From positions 1,486,272 to 1,550,271 of the forward strand of contig NZ_CP047089.1 of NCBI RefSeq assembly GCF_009937765.1: a DNA stretch of 64,000 bases. The letters run 5' to 3'. The position numbers and the translations under genes are program-made. This DNA comes from Bacillus pumilus. Its GTDB lineage: Bacteria; Bacillota; Bacilli; Bacillales; Bacillaceae. A model generated the notes under the pieces. That model did no database searches. It worked only from the letters and a program-made list of their open reading frames with translations, and was not told where the DNA came from. Position 1 is the stretch's first letter. Each line of letters starts with the position of its first letter. Shown piece by piece: positions 26,545 through 35,290 of the stretch.

Positions 26545-26709
26545 TTAAATGATTGGATAATTCAGTTCGTAATTTGGGTAGCAATAATAAGGCGGTCTAC
26601 GTCCAATTTCAGACATTAGCCATGAATGCTCCATATAAACCATAGTAACTTTTTTCGTTGAATGGTTAACAAGTAATAACTTTACTTCAGGATTAAATTC
26701 ATATCTCAA
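26545..26709 (-). CDS. Uncharacterised 54-residue protein
   Basis: TTG at 26709 follows AGGAGG at eight-base spacing. The product begins MRYEFNPEVKLLLVN, has VTMVYMEHSWLMSE in the middle and a tyrosine/proline-rich end (GRRPPYYCYPNYELNYP). It lies 19 bases downstream of the dehydrogenase gene on the same strand and may be co-transcribed. I recognise no family. It is soluble-looking and has one cysteine. Its stop directly abuts the integrase remnant. Confidence 0.5.
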   Translation of the reverse strand: MRYEFNPEVKLLLVNHSTKKVTMVYMEHSWLMSEIGRRPPYYCYPNYELNYPII

Positions 26710-26727
26710 TTCAATGACCTCCTTATA

Positions 26728-27708
26728 TTAGGACTGTGTGGATTCCCCGCCGTCAACATGCAGCACTTGACCTGTAACAAAACGAGAATCATCAGAAGCA
26801 AGATAAACAAATGTTGGTGCGAGTTCAAATGGATGGGCAACTCGTTCCATTGGATTAAATGCTCCATATACACCCACTTGGTCTGACGAGAAGCTTGCTG
26901 CAATGAGTGGTGTCCAGATTCGACCAGGAGCAACGGCATTTACACGAATTCCTTGTTTTACAACATTTTTAGCCAAAGCACGTGTCCAACCAACAATTGC
27001 ACCTTTTGTGGCGGTATAATCAATCATTTGTTGCTCACCTACATACGTTACGACTGAAGAAGTGCCGATAATAGAACTGCCTGGTTTTAAGTAAGGAAGC
27101 GCTGCTCTGGTTGTGTAAAAATGTGAGTAAATGTTGACTTTAAAGGTGTCATCGAATTGTTCGTCGATAATGTTAAGAAGGCTTGGTTGTTGAAATTGGA
27201 TACCAACGTGGTTACATAGAACGTCTAGACGCCCGAAGGTTTTTATTGTTTTCTCTACAATGGTGATACATTGCCTTTTATCTCGCAAGTCTCCTGGCAT
27301 CAATAAACAACGTTGCCCAAGTTCTTCGATTCTTGCTTTTGTTCTATTAGCATCTTCGTGTTCATCTAAGTATGCAATCGCAACGTCAGCACTTTCCTTT
27401 GCGAAGGCGATAGCTACGGCTGCACCAATACCACTATCCCCTCCTGTAATAAGAGCAACTTTTCCCGCTAACTTACCACTCCCTTTGTAATTTGTATTTT
27501 CAATAATTGGAAGTGGTACCATTAAACCTTCTACACCAGGATGACGAAGTTGACGTTGTTCAGGTAAATTAATTGGAATTTCTTCATAGCGTGTGATTTT
27601 TCCGTAATTAGGGTACATGGGATAAGGTTGAGTTTTCATTTTCTCTAGAAACATCTGTTGCATTTGTTTGATTTGTTGCAACTTACGCTCATCAGATTCT
27701 TGTGTCAT
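26728..27708 (-). CDS. SDR-family oxidoreductase (general stress type)
   Basis: 326 residues. After an N-terminal extension of about 75 residues typical of Bacillus stress-type SDRs comes the NAD(P)-binding [20 protein letters not shown] near residue 86, the structural DVLCNHVG segment (NHVG replaces the usual NNAG), and the catalytic Tyr/Lys in IDYTATKGA near 235. The C-terminus [11 protein letters not shown] is standard. GGAGGG precedes the ATG. Substrate unknown. It is bracketed by the two 61-bp repeats and is the only intact sizeable gene between them, so it is probably cargo (inference). Confidence 0.85.
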   Translation of the reverse strand: MTQESDERKLQQIKQMQQMFLEKMKTQPYPMYPNYGKITRYEEIPINLPEQRQLRHPGVEGLMVPLPIIENTNYKGSGKLAGKVALITGGDSGIGAAVAIAFAKESADVAIAYLDEHEDANRTKARIEELGQRCLLMPGDLRDKRQCITIVEKTIKTFGRLDVLCNHVGIQFQQPSLLNIIDEQFDDTFKVNIYSHFYTTRAALPYLKPGSSIIGTSSVVTYVGEQQMIDYTATKGAIVGWTRALAKNVVKQGIRVNAVAPGRIWTPLIAASFSSDQVGVYGAFNPMERVAHPFELAPTFVYLASDDSRFVTGQVLHVDGGESTQS

Positions 27709-27887
27709 TTAATTCCCTCCAAATGTACTTATTCCCTTTAAATGTTTATGTTGTTGACTGCTAATCCAAGTATTAATAATGAATAAACTTGTGAAGGAGT
27801 TATTTGAAGAGTTTCAGTAAGCTTTTATGAGTAGGTTGGAATTTCCAGGTGTTTGAACACGCATCAGCAATCTGGACGTAATAAGAA
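27709..27887. other. AT-rich upstream region of the dehydrogenase gene
   Basis: No coding signal is seen on either strand. Just before repeat copy B the bases TCTGGACGTAATAA loosely resemble the tRNA-Arg 3' end and its flank (CTGGGACGTATTAA), which may be a worn attachment-site copy. I could not define a promoter with confidence. Confidence 0.35.
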
Positions 27888-27948
27888 AAAAGCCTGAAAC
27901 CCTTTACTATAAAGGATTTCAGGCTTTTTTGTTTGTTGGAACTTAGGT
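27888..27948 (+). repeat. Direct repeat copy B (with terminator)
   Basis: The second copy of the 61-bp segment found after tRNA-Arg, same orientation, with the terminator hairpin intact (AAAAGCCTGAAACCCTTT with AAAGGATTTCAGGCTTTTTT). It has no gene that obviously needs it upstream on this strand. Confidence 0.78.
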
Positions 27949-28071
27949 GGCTGAACTGCCGTAGTAGAAATTCTGTCTCATTCCAATCTATATATGCTTG
28001 TACGTTGTAAGTTTAATCTATTACGTAACAGCGATCTTGATAAATAACTTTACATTTATATGGTTGAACAT

Positions 28072-28194
28072 CTACTTTTCCATCACCCATTTAAGGCCGG
28101 GAAAAGTTTCAGCTTTTGCTGGTGCAGCAGATAAAATTAAAACACTAGCAAGTGCAACAGCCCCAATAGCTTTTTTGAAATTGATTCTGAACGT
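28072..28194 (-). pseudogene. Secreted-peptide-like ORF with ACG at the start position
   Basis: A 41-codon reading frame: positively charged FRINFKKA, a hydrophobic core GAVALASVLILSA, a classic signal-peptidase site PAKA, and the short tail ETFPGLKWVMEK. AGGCGGA lies six bases ahead of ACG (28192-28194), where ATG would be expected, so the start may have mutated. The frame stays open to a GTG at 28269 without a good ribosome binding site. The layout resembles Phr-type export peptides, but no Rap gene is nearby, so that is only a resemblance. Confidence 0.4.
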
Positions 28195-28404
28195 TGGTAT
28201 TCCGCCTGAGATAAATGTTAGGGATTTAAATAATACAATTAAAGAAATGGGTTGAATGAAAAAGTCCACTAGTTAGACATACTTCAAGCATAAGTCCAAG
28301 ACGCAGAGCTTGCGGACACTTAAATCCCTAGAAACGATTTGCCGTGGACCGTGTCTCCCTCAACATTTTGAAAAATCCCCTAAATGAAAATTCGGACGGA
28401 GGGG

Positions 28405-28569
28405 ATGGTAAGACCCAGACAACCAGTTGACTTGTTGCTAGTGAAAGGAAAGAAAAACCTTACCAAGAAAGAGATTGAAGAAAGAAGAGAGCAGGAAATA
28501 AAGGCGCCAGATGACAAGTGAAAGTTCCTTCTTACTTACCAAAAGACTTATGTTGAAGTAAAGCAGTAA
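28405..28569 (+). pseudogene. Remnant of phage terminase small subunit
   Basis: ATG 28405 opens VRPRQPVDLLLVKGKKNLT followed by KKEIEERREQEIKAPDDK and a TGA (28519-28521). Moving the frame by one base after that restores KVPSYLPKDL. Both parts resemble the N-terminus of P27-type terminase small subunits as I know them. The gene is frameshifted and cut short. It indicates that prophage structural DNA once lay here. Confidence 0.65.
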
Positions 28570-28571
28570 TG

Positions 28572-28600
28572 AAAAGCCCTTCCGACATGGAGGGGCTTTT
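28572..28600. terminator. Hairpin after the immunity gene
   Basis: AAAAGCCCTTCC (28572-28583) and GGAGGGGCTTTT (28589-28600) form a 12-bp stem with one G-U pair. It stands just past the stop of the minus-strand immunity gene and can act in both directions. Confidence 0.7.
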
Positions 28601-28605
28601 CTTAG

Positions 28606-28941
28606 TTATTCATCACTGGCCAATTCCCATATTTTTTGACCGTCCGGTAAATATACTGCTTTTGGTGGATCATTATAAAGGGAAATTTCAGTAAAAGCAT
28701 TACCTTCTCTCAACCATTCATAAACAATACCACTATTATTGGTAGGATTAGCTAATATTTTATTTGCTTTAAATCCAGCTGCATGGTATTCCGTGTAATT
28801 TACATCGTCATCTTCTAATCCATTGTCTGTTTCATAAACCGTATCTAGTTGACCGATAATTCTAAAACCACTTTTCCATTCTAGTATCATATCACTTTTT
28901 TCAAAATCTATTAATGTTCTAATTAATGAATCGTAACCCAT
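28606..28941 (-). CDS. Probable immunity protein for the LXG toxin
   Basis: 111 residues, acidic, no signal peptide. It begins 25 bases after the toxin stop behind AAGGGGATATAC, the normal place of an immunity gene in LXG cassettes. Visible features are [19 protein letters not shown] at the N-terminus and [16 protein letters not shown] in the middle. I cannot name a family with certainty. Function is inferred from position, size and acidity. Confidence 0.65.
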   Translation of the reverse strand: MGYDSLIRTLIDFEKSDMILEWKSGFRIIGQLDTVYETDNGLEDDDVNYTEYHAAGFKANKILANPTNNSGIVYEWLREGNAFTEISLYNDPPKAVYLPDGQKIWELASDE

Positions 28942-28966
28942 GTATATCCCCTTCTGATAATGATTT

Positions 28967-30508
28967 TTATGGTCTCGCTGGTACTATGTGAGCTCCGTCT
29001 TTTCCGTAATGTATCAATCCGTTAGTAGTTTCAACATACGTTTTGGATTTGTGATCATAGTATTTTCCTATTACTTGACCAAAATTTATTCTTTCTCTAT
29101 TTTTAGTGAACATATCCCCTTTTCCTGCAAACTTATCTAGTAATTCTTGTGCCTTTTTATTGTCTCCATAAAAGATACTCTTGGTTTTACCATTCGCAAC
29201 TTCTTGCTTATAGTTAGGTGCATCAGAAATATGTTTTTCTTGAGCGCCTGGTTTTACTTTTACAGGGAAACCATTTACTTCACGATACGGACCTTTTGGT
29301 ACGGAGTGTTTGCCGAAGGAAGGTGTTTTGACAATCTTCTTAGATCCTTTCTCTCCTTTCATTATTTTAAATACGTATTTTCCTACTTTAGCGATTTTAG
29401 CTCCGGGTATCATGTACAAGCTTGATACTAGACGGTCCATGTCAGCGACTTTGTCACCTGTTACAGGGTCTCTTCCTGTGATGACTCGAATGGCATCATT
29501 TATTCCTGTAAATTCAACTGCTGTATATAAGATGTTTGAGGTTTGTTTCAAGTCGGAAATCTTTGTGATGCTTTCAATATTCACTTTGTTTTGATCCGTT
29601 ATTCGTAACCGATAGAGCATTCCATCTCGAATAACTTCAACTGTTTTGGCATTTGCGAAGTCAATCTTTTCATTTGTATTATATACTTTTCCATTTACGA
29701 ACACGGCGTTTTGATTGATTTTATTAGAGGGTTTCTTCTTCACAAGAGTATCCACATTCGATTGCTCTTTATCATTCAGCTTGTTCAGCATGATCGTCAT
29801 TGGATTTTCTTTAGGGTCGTCTATTTTTTTATTCAATCCGCTGATGTTACTGCTGATTTTTTCTTCTTTTCCATCTTTGAAGATAGAGCCTTTTTGATAA
29901 CTGGTAATTTCAATTTTCGGACCAGTGAACATCTTGCTTAAAGTATCTATGTATTGCTTCATTGTGTGAAGGGCACTTTTTGTTTCATTTAGTGCACTTG
30001 TTTGTTCTCTGTCAAATGCATGAAGTAGACCAATGGTTTTGGACGTCTCAAGCCATGCTTTCTGATAGCTTTGTTGGAAAGTAGATTCGTCTACATGAGG
30101 CAAATGCACAATATGGTTTACTCTGCCAATGGCTTGATTCACATCTGATACGATATCAGAAATGGTCCGTTCGGCTTTTTTTAACCCTTGGTCAAGCTCT
30201 TGTTCAATGAATGATTGAGAGATAAAACCATTCGGGTTTGATTCAAAAGCATGAAGTGCCTGTTTTGTCTTTTTTAGCGCACCGCTGTATTCTTCAATGA
30301 CGATCTGAAAGAATTGCAAAAAGGGAATATGACACTCCATATAAAAATCTTTTATCGCTTGTCCAGCTTCTCCCTTTAATGCGCTATCTAAGGAGATGAT
30401 TTGATTGATTTGTTTTTCTAGGGATTTCACATTCTGTGATTGCTGCTTCAACTTGTTCAGCGTTTGGTCAATTCCATTCTTCAACTCAAAGACGTCAATG
30501 GTTTTCAT
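28967..30508 (-). CDS. LXG-domain polymorphic toxin with Ntox50-type C-terminus
   Basis: 513 residues. Residues 1-200 are a helical LXG domain ([20 protein letters not shown] at the start), the export signal for the type VIIb (Ess/Yuk) secretion system. Residues 333-380 form a pre-toxin TG-like segment ([19 protein letters not shown]). Residues 421-513 ([44 protein letters not shown]) match the pattern of Ntox50, a predicted nuclease fold. AAGGAG precedes the ATG. No secretion machinery is in this window. Toxin activity is inferred from family knowledge. Confidence 0.85.
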   Translation of the reverse strand: MKTIDVFELKNGIDQTLNKLKQQSQNVKSLEKQINQIISLDSALKGEAGQAIKDFYMECHIPFLQFFQIVIEEYSGALKKTKQALHAFESNPNGFISQSFIEQELDQGLKKAERTISDIVSDVNQAIGRVNHIVHLPHVDESTFQQSYQKAWLETSKTIGLLHAFDREQTSALNETKSALHTMKQYIDTLSKMFTGPKIEITSYQKGSIFKDGKEEKISSNISGLNKKIDDPKENPMTIMLNKLNDKEQSNVDTLVKKKPSNKINQNAVFVNGKVYNTNEKIDFANAKTVEVIRDGMLYRLRITDQNKVNIESITKISDLKQTSNILYTAVEFTGINDAIRVITGRDPVTGDKVADMDRLVSSLYMIPGAKIAKVGKYVFKIMKGEKGSKKIVKTPSFGKHSVPKGPYREVNGFPVKVKPGAQEKHISDAPNYKQEVANGKTKSIFYGDNKKAQELLDKFAGKGDMFTKNRERINFGQVIGKYYDHKSKTYVETTNGLIHYGKDGAHIVPARP

Positions 30509-30519
30509 TCCATTCTCCT

Positions 30520-30637
30520 TTACTTTCTGTTAGTACTCTTAGCAATTGCTTTGTCTATTTTCACCATGGTGTTAACGGCTTGTTCTGTCCGTGCAAGTTG
30601 TTTTTGCTTTCATTTAGAACTTTGAGAGAGTTCACAT
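30520..30637 (-). pseudogene. Truncated, frameshifted small helical partner of the LXG toxin
   Basis: Minus-strand reading gives SLKVLNES, then after a one-base shift KQKQLARTEQAVNTMVKIDK and AIAKSTNRK before TAA at 30520. This looks like the C-terminus of the small coiled-coil proteins (YwqI/YxiC, DUF5344-like) that precede LXG genes and help export. The stop lies 11 bases before the toxin start. The N-terminal half is gone, replaced by the terminator of the next gene. Confidence 0.55.
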
Positions 30638-30672
30638 AAAAAAAGGAGCTGCATAAACGACAGCTCCCAAGA
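30638..30672 (-). terminator. Terminator of the 62-residue membrane protein gene
   Basis: On the minus strand GGAGCTG and CAGCTCC enclose a 9-base loop and lead into a run of seven T residues. Confidence 0.8.
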
Positions 30673-30679
30673 AGAGGAG

Positions 30680-30868
30680 TTAATTTTTCTTTTTTTTGTA
30701 GTCTTTTACTAAGCTTGAAACAACTAAATCTATCACACTGAAAGCCACAATATAAAATAAAACATTTGTTACAGGTGTATCAATTTTCCCTAGGATCATT
30801 ACAAGGGCAATAATAGCGCCGGGTAAAGTAATTAATAACATTTTGGATGGCGTGCTTGGCTGTGACAC
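30680..30868 (-). CDS. Small two-span membrane protein
   Basis: 62 residues, start GTG behind AGGAGGTCATTAA. Two hydrophobic segments (MLLITLPGAIIALVMILG at 10-27 and VLFYIVAFSVIDLVVSSLV at 36-54) and a lysine-rich tail (KDYKKKKN). It has its own terminator. No family recognised; similar small proteins are common near Bacillus toxin cassettes, but no function can be given. Confidence 0.6.
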   Translation of the reverse strand: MSQPSTPSKMLLITLPGAIIALVMILGKIDTPVTNVLFYIVAFSVIDLVVSSLVKDYKKKKN

Positions 30869-31042
30869 TTAATGACCTCCTGGTTGATCCATTAAATAGA
30901 TATTTTAGTTGATTTTAACATATGGAGATTGTGCGAACAACATAAGGGAAAAGCGGACAAACGAAACTTGCTGATTTTATGGAATTATTTCTATTTAACC
31001 TTTTATGTAATAAAATGTATATGATTTATACAAAGGGGTGAG

Positions 31043-31222
31043 ATGGCGGTGAAGCATTTTTTAACGGCAATCGTAGTGGCTATCATAGTGGGGATCATTG
31101 TATATGTTGCAGATAATCGTTTAAGCATGTTTCCGTTGATGCTGATTTTAGCGGCTGCGATCTATATCGTAAGCAGAATTAGCGAAGCATTGATTAAGAA
31201 ATACTCAAAAGAAAATAGTTAA
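31043..31222 (+). CDS. Small two-span membrane protein, divergent
   Basis: 59 residues from ATG 31043 behind AAAGGGGTGAG. Hydrophobic segments FLTAIVVAIIVGIIVYVA (6-23) and MFPLMLILAAAIYIVS (29-44), with a basic C-terminus. It is transcribed away from the 62-residue gene and resembles it in size and layout. A terminator follows the stop. No family recognised. Confidence 0.6.
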   Translation: MAVKHFLTAIVVAIIVGIIVYVADNRLSMFPLMLILAAAIYIVSRISEALIKKYSKENS

Positions 31223-31228
31223 TAGCAC

Positions 31229-31256
31229 AGCCCTCCATTGGAAGGGCGTTTTTTAA
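31229..31256 (+). terminator. Terminator of the 59-residue membrane protein gene
   Basis: GCCCT...CC and GG...AAGGGC form a short stem with six T residues after it. Confidence 0.7.
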
Positions 31257-31406
31257 TTAACCTTCCTAATGAAAAAGGCATTGTAAAGCGGTAAATATGC
31301 GAAAGAGAGAATATTCTTTCTCCAACTAAAAAAAGTAAGGTGTATAAGATCAAAACGGAGAACCCGCTTGCCTTGTGACGGATTTTCTTATCATGGAATG
31401 ACGAGA

Positions 31407-31436
31407 AACCCATGAAATCATGGGTTCTTTTTATTT
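31407..31436. terminator. Strong hairpin between small ORF and VOC gene
   Basis: AACCCATGA and TCATGGGTT pair perfectly with two intervening bases and are followed by CTTTTTATTT on the plus strand. It is also 27 bases past the end of the minus-strand VOC gene. Confidence 0.65.
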
Positions 31437-31452
31437 CTCTAGTCAAACTAAA

Positions 31453-31848
31453 TTAAGGTGCCACCAATTCAACTTTCATTCTATCAGGATCTTCGAAATA
31501 AACTGCGTAATGTTTATCGCCGCCTGCGAAGGGGTGTGTATCGGTATAAAGAATTTTAACCCCTATGCTTTTTAACTTTTCAGTCATATCATCTACTTGC
31601 TGCCGGGAACTGGCATGAAAAGCCAGGTGGTTTAGACCTGCCCTGCGTCTATGATAGGGTATGTCCATAAATTGTTCCTCCGTTTGTACGAAAACGATAT
31701 AAGTTTCTCCTAATTTCCAACTTCGACCGCTTTCCCAGGTTTGATACGGCTCGTAGCCTAACTCCTCTAAAAACCACCCCCAAAAAATAATCGAATTCTT
31801 TAAATTCGAAACATTTAGTTCAATATGATGAATAAGTCCTTTTGACAA
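31453..31848 (-). CDS. VOC-superfamily protein (glyoxalase/bleomycin-resistance fold)
   Basis: 131 residues, start TTG behind GGGGGG. Metal-ligand positions of the vicinal-oxygen-chelate fold are visible: His in IHHIELNVSNL near residue 7, AGLNHLAFHA near 69 and the Glu of DPDRMKVELVAP at the end. Members range from glyoxalases to fosfomycin or bleomycin resistance and lyases; substrate cannot be told. Monocistronic. Confidence 0.8.
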   Translation of the reverse strand: MSKGLIHHIELNVSNLKNSIIFWGWFLEELGYEPYQTWESGRSWKLGETYIVFVQTEEQFMDIPYHRRRAGLNHLAFHASSRQQVDDMTEKLKSIGVKILYTDTHPFAGGDKHYAVYFEDPDRMKVELVAP

Positions 31849-32187
31849 TATATGAACCCCCCATTTAGAAGATTAATTATTATATGATTTAATGTAACTT
31901 AATTCAGATGAATATGGAACTTTATTTCATTGTTTAGCTGTTAATGAATAAATCTAAAGAAGAATATGCTGCTTATCGACAGCTTTCAGCAATTTTAAGG
32001 CAAATTTAAGCTCGGATTTTATTTCAAATGTATTAAATCTTTGTTACAATAAGACAGCTTTGCTCAGAAGAGACGTTCCAAGGTTCGACATTTTTTTAGC
32101 ATCTCTTAAAAAATTTATGGTTTGACATGAAACTCTTTTAATGATTCATGCGTCTCTATAAGTGTCAAAAGAAAAGAGGTTATCAAT
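31849..32187. other. Intergenic region before dltX
   Basis: 339 bp, AT-rich, without a coding signal on either strand. The only defined element is the ECF-type promoter at 32128-32154. A TTGTTACAAT stretch near 32040 could hold a further promoter but cannot be resolved. Confidence 0.5.
32128..32154 (+). promoter_or_regulatory. ECF-sigma promoter of the dlt operon
   Basis: TGAAAC (32128-32133), 17 bp, CGTC (32151-32154). This matches the shared sigma-X/sigma-M/sigma-W promoter form; the dlt operon is sigma-X controlled in B. subtilis. It lies 34 bases ahead of dltX. Confidence 0.72.
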
Positions 32188-32331
32188 ATGCTATTCAAAA
32201 AGCTATTAGAAAATAAGTCTGTAAAATGGATAGGATATACAAGCTTTTACTTACTTATTTTGCTATTATTGTTCTTTATTTACGGATTCCATACAGCAAA
32301 TACGGGATCATTCATTTACAACGATTTTTAA
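32188..32331 (+). CDS. dltX: Teichoic acid D-alanylation protein DltX
   Basis: 47 residues from ATG 32188 behind AAAAGAGG. One membrane span (FYLLILLLLFFIYGF) and the conserved extracytoplasmic C-terminus ending FIYNDF, which is the DltX signature. It accepts D-alanine at the outer surface before transfer to teichoic acid. Only 14 bases separate it from dltA. Confidence 0.93.
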   Translation: MLFKKLLENKSVKWIGYTSFYLLILLLLFFIYGFHTANTGSFIYNDF

Positions 32332-32345
32332 TTGGAGATTAGACT

Positions 32346-33851
32346 ATGAAACTATTACACACGATTCATGAATACCAACAAACGAAACCAACACAGCCAG
32401 CATTTGTTTCTCAACATGCTTCGATCACATATGATGAGCTTTGGCATCTATCAGACCAAATGGCTGGTGCGATCGATGCGGTCACTAATGATAGTGCACC
32501 TGTCATTGTATACGGTCATATGGAGCCAGAGATGCTGATTTCTTTCTTAGGCAGTGTGAAATCAGGTAGGCCATACATTCCGGTCGACATTTCAATCCCT
32601 GCCGAGCGTATCGTCTCAATTATTGAAAGCTCAAAAGCCAGTCTGTTGATTTGTGCTAATGAGCAGAATGTACTAGATGTAGAAGAGCACATTGAAGTGA
32701 AGAGTGCGGCATCGCTTTTAGCTCTTGAAAAAGAAGCACCGCCATCCTCACAGTGGGTTCAACAAGATGATGTGTTTTACATCATTTATACGTCTGGCAG
32801 TACCGGAAAACCGAAAGGCGTTCAGGTAACAGCCAAAAATTTAGAAAGCTTTACAGAGTGGATGTGCCGAGACTTCCCAATTGGTGAGGGGCGCACGTTC
32901 TTAAATCAAGCACCATTTTCTTTTGACTTATCAGTGATGGATTTGTATCCAGCGCTTCAATCAGGTGGCACGCTGTACTGTTTAGTAAAAGATCTAGTGA
33001 ATAAGCCGAAGGATATGTTTGCAGCACTTGGTCAATCTGACGTTGAAGTGTGGACATCAACACCTTCCTTTGTGCAAATGTGTTTGATGGATCCTTCCTT
33101 TACAGGGGAGCTTTTACCAGATTTGAAAGTTTTCTTGTTCTGCGGAGAGGCACTTCCTGTATCTGTAGCAAGTGCACTCCTTGAGCGTTTTCCAAAAGCG
33201 CAGGTCTTTAATACGTATGGTCCGACTGAAGCAACTGTTGCGATCACATCGATTGAAGTCACGCAGGCCATTCTTGATCAGCACGATTCTTTACCAGTCG
33301 GCTATGCGAAACCGGATACAGATATCGTCATTTTAGATGAAGAAGGTAAGAACCTTCCGGATGGTGAAAAAGGAGAAATTGTCATTGTGGGGCCAAGCGT
33401 CACGAGAGGCTACTTAGGTGAACAAGCCTTAACGGATAAAGTGTTCTTTGAATACGAAGGGCGCCCTGCTTATCGCACAGGAGATGCAGGTGTGGCGCAG
33501 GATGGTTTGATTACGTGCCACGGTCGTCTGGACTATCAAATTAAGCTGCACGGATACCGGATGGAGCTTGAAGAAATTGAATATCATGTGAGCGAGACAA
33601 CGCATGTCAATGCTTGTGTGATTGTGCCGTTCCAGCCAAACGGTCATGTGGAGTACTTGATTGCAGCCATTGTTCCAGCAGCGCATTCTTTTGAAAAAGA
33701 ATATCAGCTGACAAGTGCAATTAAGAAAGAAATGGCAGATTCACTGCCTGCGTACATGATTCCAAGAAAGTTTGTCTATCTTGAGCAGCTATACATGACG
33801 CCAAACGGGAAGGTTGACCGTAAAAGAATCGCGAAAGAGGTTCTTCTATGA
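32346..33851 (+). CDS. dltA: D-alanine-DltC (carrier protein) ligase
   Basis: 501 residues of the adenylating enzyme family: P-loop [12 protein letters not shown] near residue 151, [11 protein letters not shown] near 291, YRTGD near 377 and the C-terminal lysine in NGKVDRKRI. It activates D-alanine with ATP and loads it on DltC. Its stop overlaps the dltB start by four bases (ATGA). Confidence 0.96.
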   Translation: MKLLHTIHEYQQTKPTQPAFVSQHASITYDELWHLSDQMAGAIDAVTNDSAPVIVYGHMEPEMLISFLGSVKSGRPYIPVDISIPAERIVSIIESSKASLLICANEQNVLDVEEHIEVKSAASLLALEKEAPPSSQWVQQDDVFYIIYTSGSTGKPKGVQVTAKNLESFTEWMCRDFPIGEGRTFLNQAPFSFDLSVMDLYPALQSGGTLYCLVKDLVNKPKDMFAALGQSDVEVWTSTPSFVQMCLMDPSFTGELLPDLKVFLFCGEALPVSVASALLERFPKAQVFNTYGPTEATVAITSIEVTQAILDQHDSLPVGYAKPDTDIVILDEEGKNLPDGEKGEIVIVGPSVTRGYLGEQALTDKVFFEYEGRPAYRTGDAGVAQDGLITCHGRLDYQIKLHGYRMELEEIEYHVSETTHVNACVIVPFQPNGHVEYLIAAIVPAAHSFEKEYQLTSAIKKEMADSLPAYMIPRKFVYLEQLYMTPNGKVDRKRIAKEVLL

Positions 33852-35032
33852 TTCCGTTTAGTTCATTCTTTTTCTTCATTCTAATTGGTGTTCTTCTTTT
33901 GCCGACGATCATTCTTGGTCTACGCGGCAAACGAATGCAGGGCTACAACATGTTTGCAACGGTTGTGGCACTCGCGCTTATTTTCTCAAAGGATGCACAT
34001 GGCGCGCTGCTGCTCTTCTTGTTTACAGTTTGGCAAGTCTTGATCATCCGCCTGTACCTTTCGTACCGGTTGAAAGCGAATAAAGCGTCTGTCTTCTATA
34101 TGGCAGTGGTGGCATCGATTTTGCCACTTGTACTCTCAAAGGTTTTACCGTTCTTTTTAACTCATCAGCCGCATCAACCGCCGCCAATGAACTGGCTGAG
34201 CTTTTTAGGGATCTCGTACTTAACATTTAAAGGTGTTCAGTTAGTTATCGAGACAAGAGATGGCTTGATTAAGAAGAAAATTCCGATTCACCGTTTGGTC
34301 TATTTCATTGTCTTTTTCCCGACGATTTCATCAGGTCCAATTGATCGTTACCGCCGGTTTGAAAAGGATATGGATACGCCGCCTGAAAAGGAAGCATACA
34401 GTGATCTTTTATACGCCGGTGTTCATAAAATTTTTATCGGCTTCTTATATAAGTTCATTATAGGTTATCTAATTAACACGTATATTCTAACGAATATTCA
34501 TCACTTTAGCAGCAGTCAATTTGTTCAACAGTTAACGTATATGTATGCGTACAGTATGTATTTGTTCTTTGACTTTGCTGGCTATACAGCATTTGCTGTT
34601 GGTGTGAGTTATATCATGGGCATTAAATCACCAGAAAACTTTAACAAACCGTTTATCAGTCGGAATATTAAAGACTTCTGGAATCGCTGGCACATGTCCC
34701 TGTCCTTCTGGTTCAGAGACTACGTGTTTATGAGATTTGTGTTCTTTATGACAAAAAAGAAGTGGATCAAGAACCGTATGGCTGTATCAAATATTGGGTA
34801 CTTTGTCCTCTTTCTATTGATGGGTGCTTGGCATGGTCTCGCCCTTCAATATATTATTTACGGACTATATCACGCAGTTGTGATGTCCGGTTACAATCTA
34901 TTTGAGAAATGGAATAAAAAACACAAGTGGTGGCCGGATAACAAGGTCACAATGGTTGTGTCAATCATTATTACATTCCATGTGATTTGTTTCGGATTTT
35001 ATATTTTTTCAGGAAAACCATTTCATCATTAA
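33848..35032 (+). CDS. dltB: D-alanyl transfer membrane protein DltB (MBOAT)
   Basis: 394 residues with many membrane segments. The MBOAT catalytic histidine is in [14 protein letters not shown] near residue 335, and [19 protein letters not shown] near 276 is the family hallmark. It moves D-alanine across the membrane from DltC. Confidence 0.96.
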   Translation: MIPFSSFFFFILIGVLLLPTIILGLRGKRMQGYNMFATVVALALIFSKDAHGALLLFLFTVWQVLIIRLYLSYRLKANKASVFYMAVVASILPLVLSKVLPFFLTHQPHQPPPMNWLSFLGISYLTFKGVQLVIETRDGLIKKKIPIHRLVYFIVFFPTISSGPIDRYRRFEKDMDTPPEKEAYSDLLYAGVHKIFIGFLYKFIIGYLINTYILTNIHHFSSSQFVQQLTYMYAYSMYLFFDFAGYTAFAVGVSYIMGIKSPENFNKPFISRNIKDFWNRWHMSLSFWFRDYVFMRFVFFMTKKKWIKNRMAVSNIGYFVLFLLMGAWHGLALQYIIYGLYHAVVMSGYNLFEKWNKKHKWWPDNKVTMVVSIIITFHVICFGFYIFSGKPFHH

Positions 35033-35053
35033 TTATTAAGGGAGTAGAAAATT

Positions 35054-35290
35054 ATGGAATTTAAAAATCAAGTATACGGTATTATTGCAGAGGTTTGTCA
35101 GGACGACGTTGTGAAAGAAAATCCAGAGATTGCAATTTTTGACGAAGGTCTTCTAGATTCATTTGGTACAGTAGAACTGCTTATGGCAATCGAAAGTCAA
35201 CTTGGAATTACTGTTCCGATTACAGAATTTGATCGTGATGTGTGGGATACACCGAATCACATTGCTGAGCAGCTGGCAGAGATGAAGTAA
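35054..35290 (+). CDS. dltC: D-alanine carrier protein
   Basis: 78 residues. The phosphopantetheine serine is Ser36 in DEGLLDSFGTVEL. AAGGGAG precedes the ATG. Its stop overlaps the first base of dltD. Confidence 0.96.
   Translation: MEFKNQVYGIIAEVCQDDVVKENPEIAIFDEGLLDSFGTVELLMAIESQLGITVPITEFDRDVWDTPNHIAEQLAEMK

Noticed and set aside
28072-28194. Calling the peptide ORF a Phr pheromone
   Set aside because: There is no rap gene beside it and the start codon is abnormal; only the signal-peptide layout is shared.
27998-28255. Plus-strand 85-codon open frame opposite the signal-peptide-like ORF
   Set aside because: The minus strand shows an export signal, cleavage site and ribosome binding site; the plus-strand frame has no ribosome binding site and looks like its mirror.
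28270-28404. Possible coding remnant upstream of the terminase fragment
   Set aside because: Reading all frames gave short pieces between stops with no recognisable family; left unassigned.
31219-31446. Minus-strand 75-codon open frame
   Set aside because: It covers two terminator hairpins and the stop of the plus-strand small membrane protein gene, and has no family features.
26296-31450. CRISPR array or insertion sequence in the accessory region
   Set aside because: No regularly spaced repeats were seen; the only direct repeats are the two 61-bp terminator copies, and no transposase fragment could be read.
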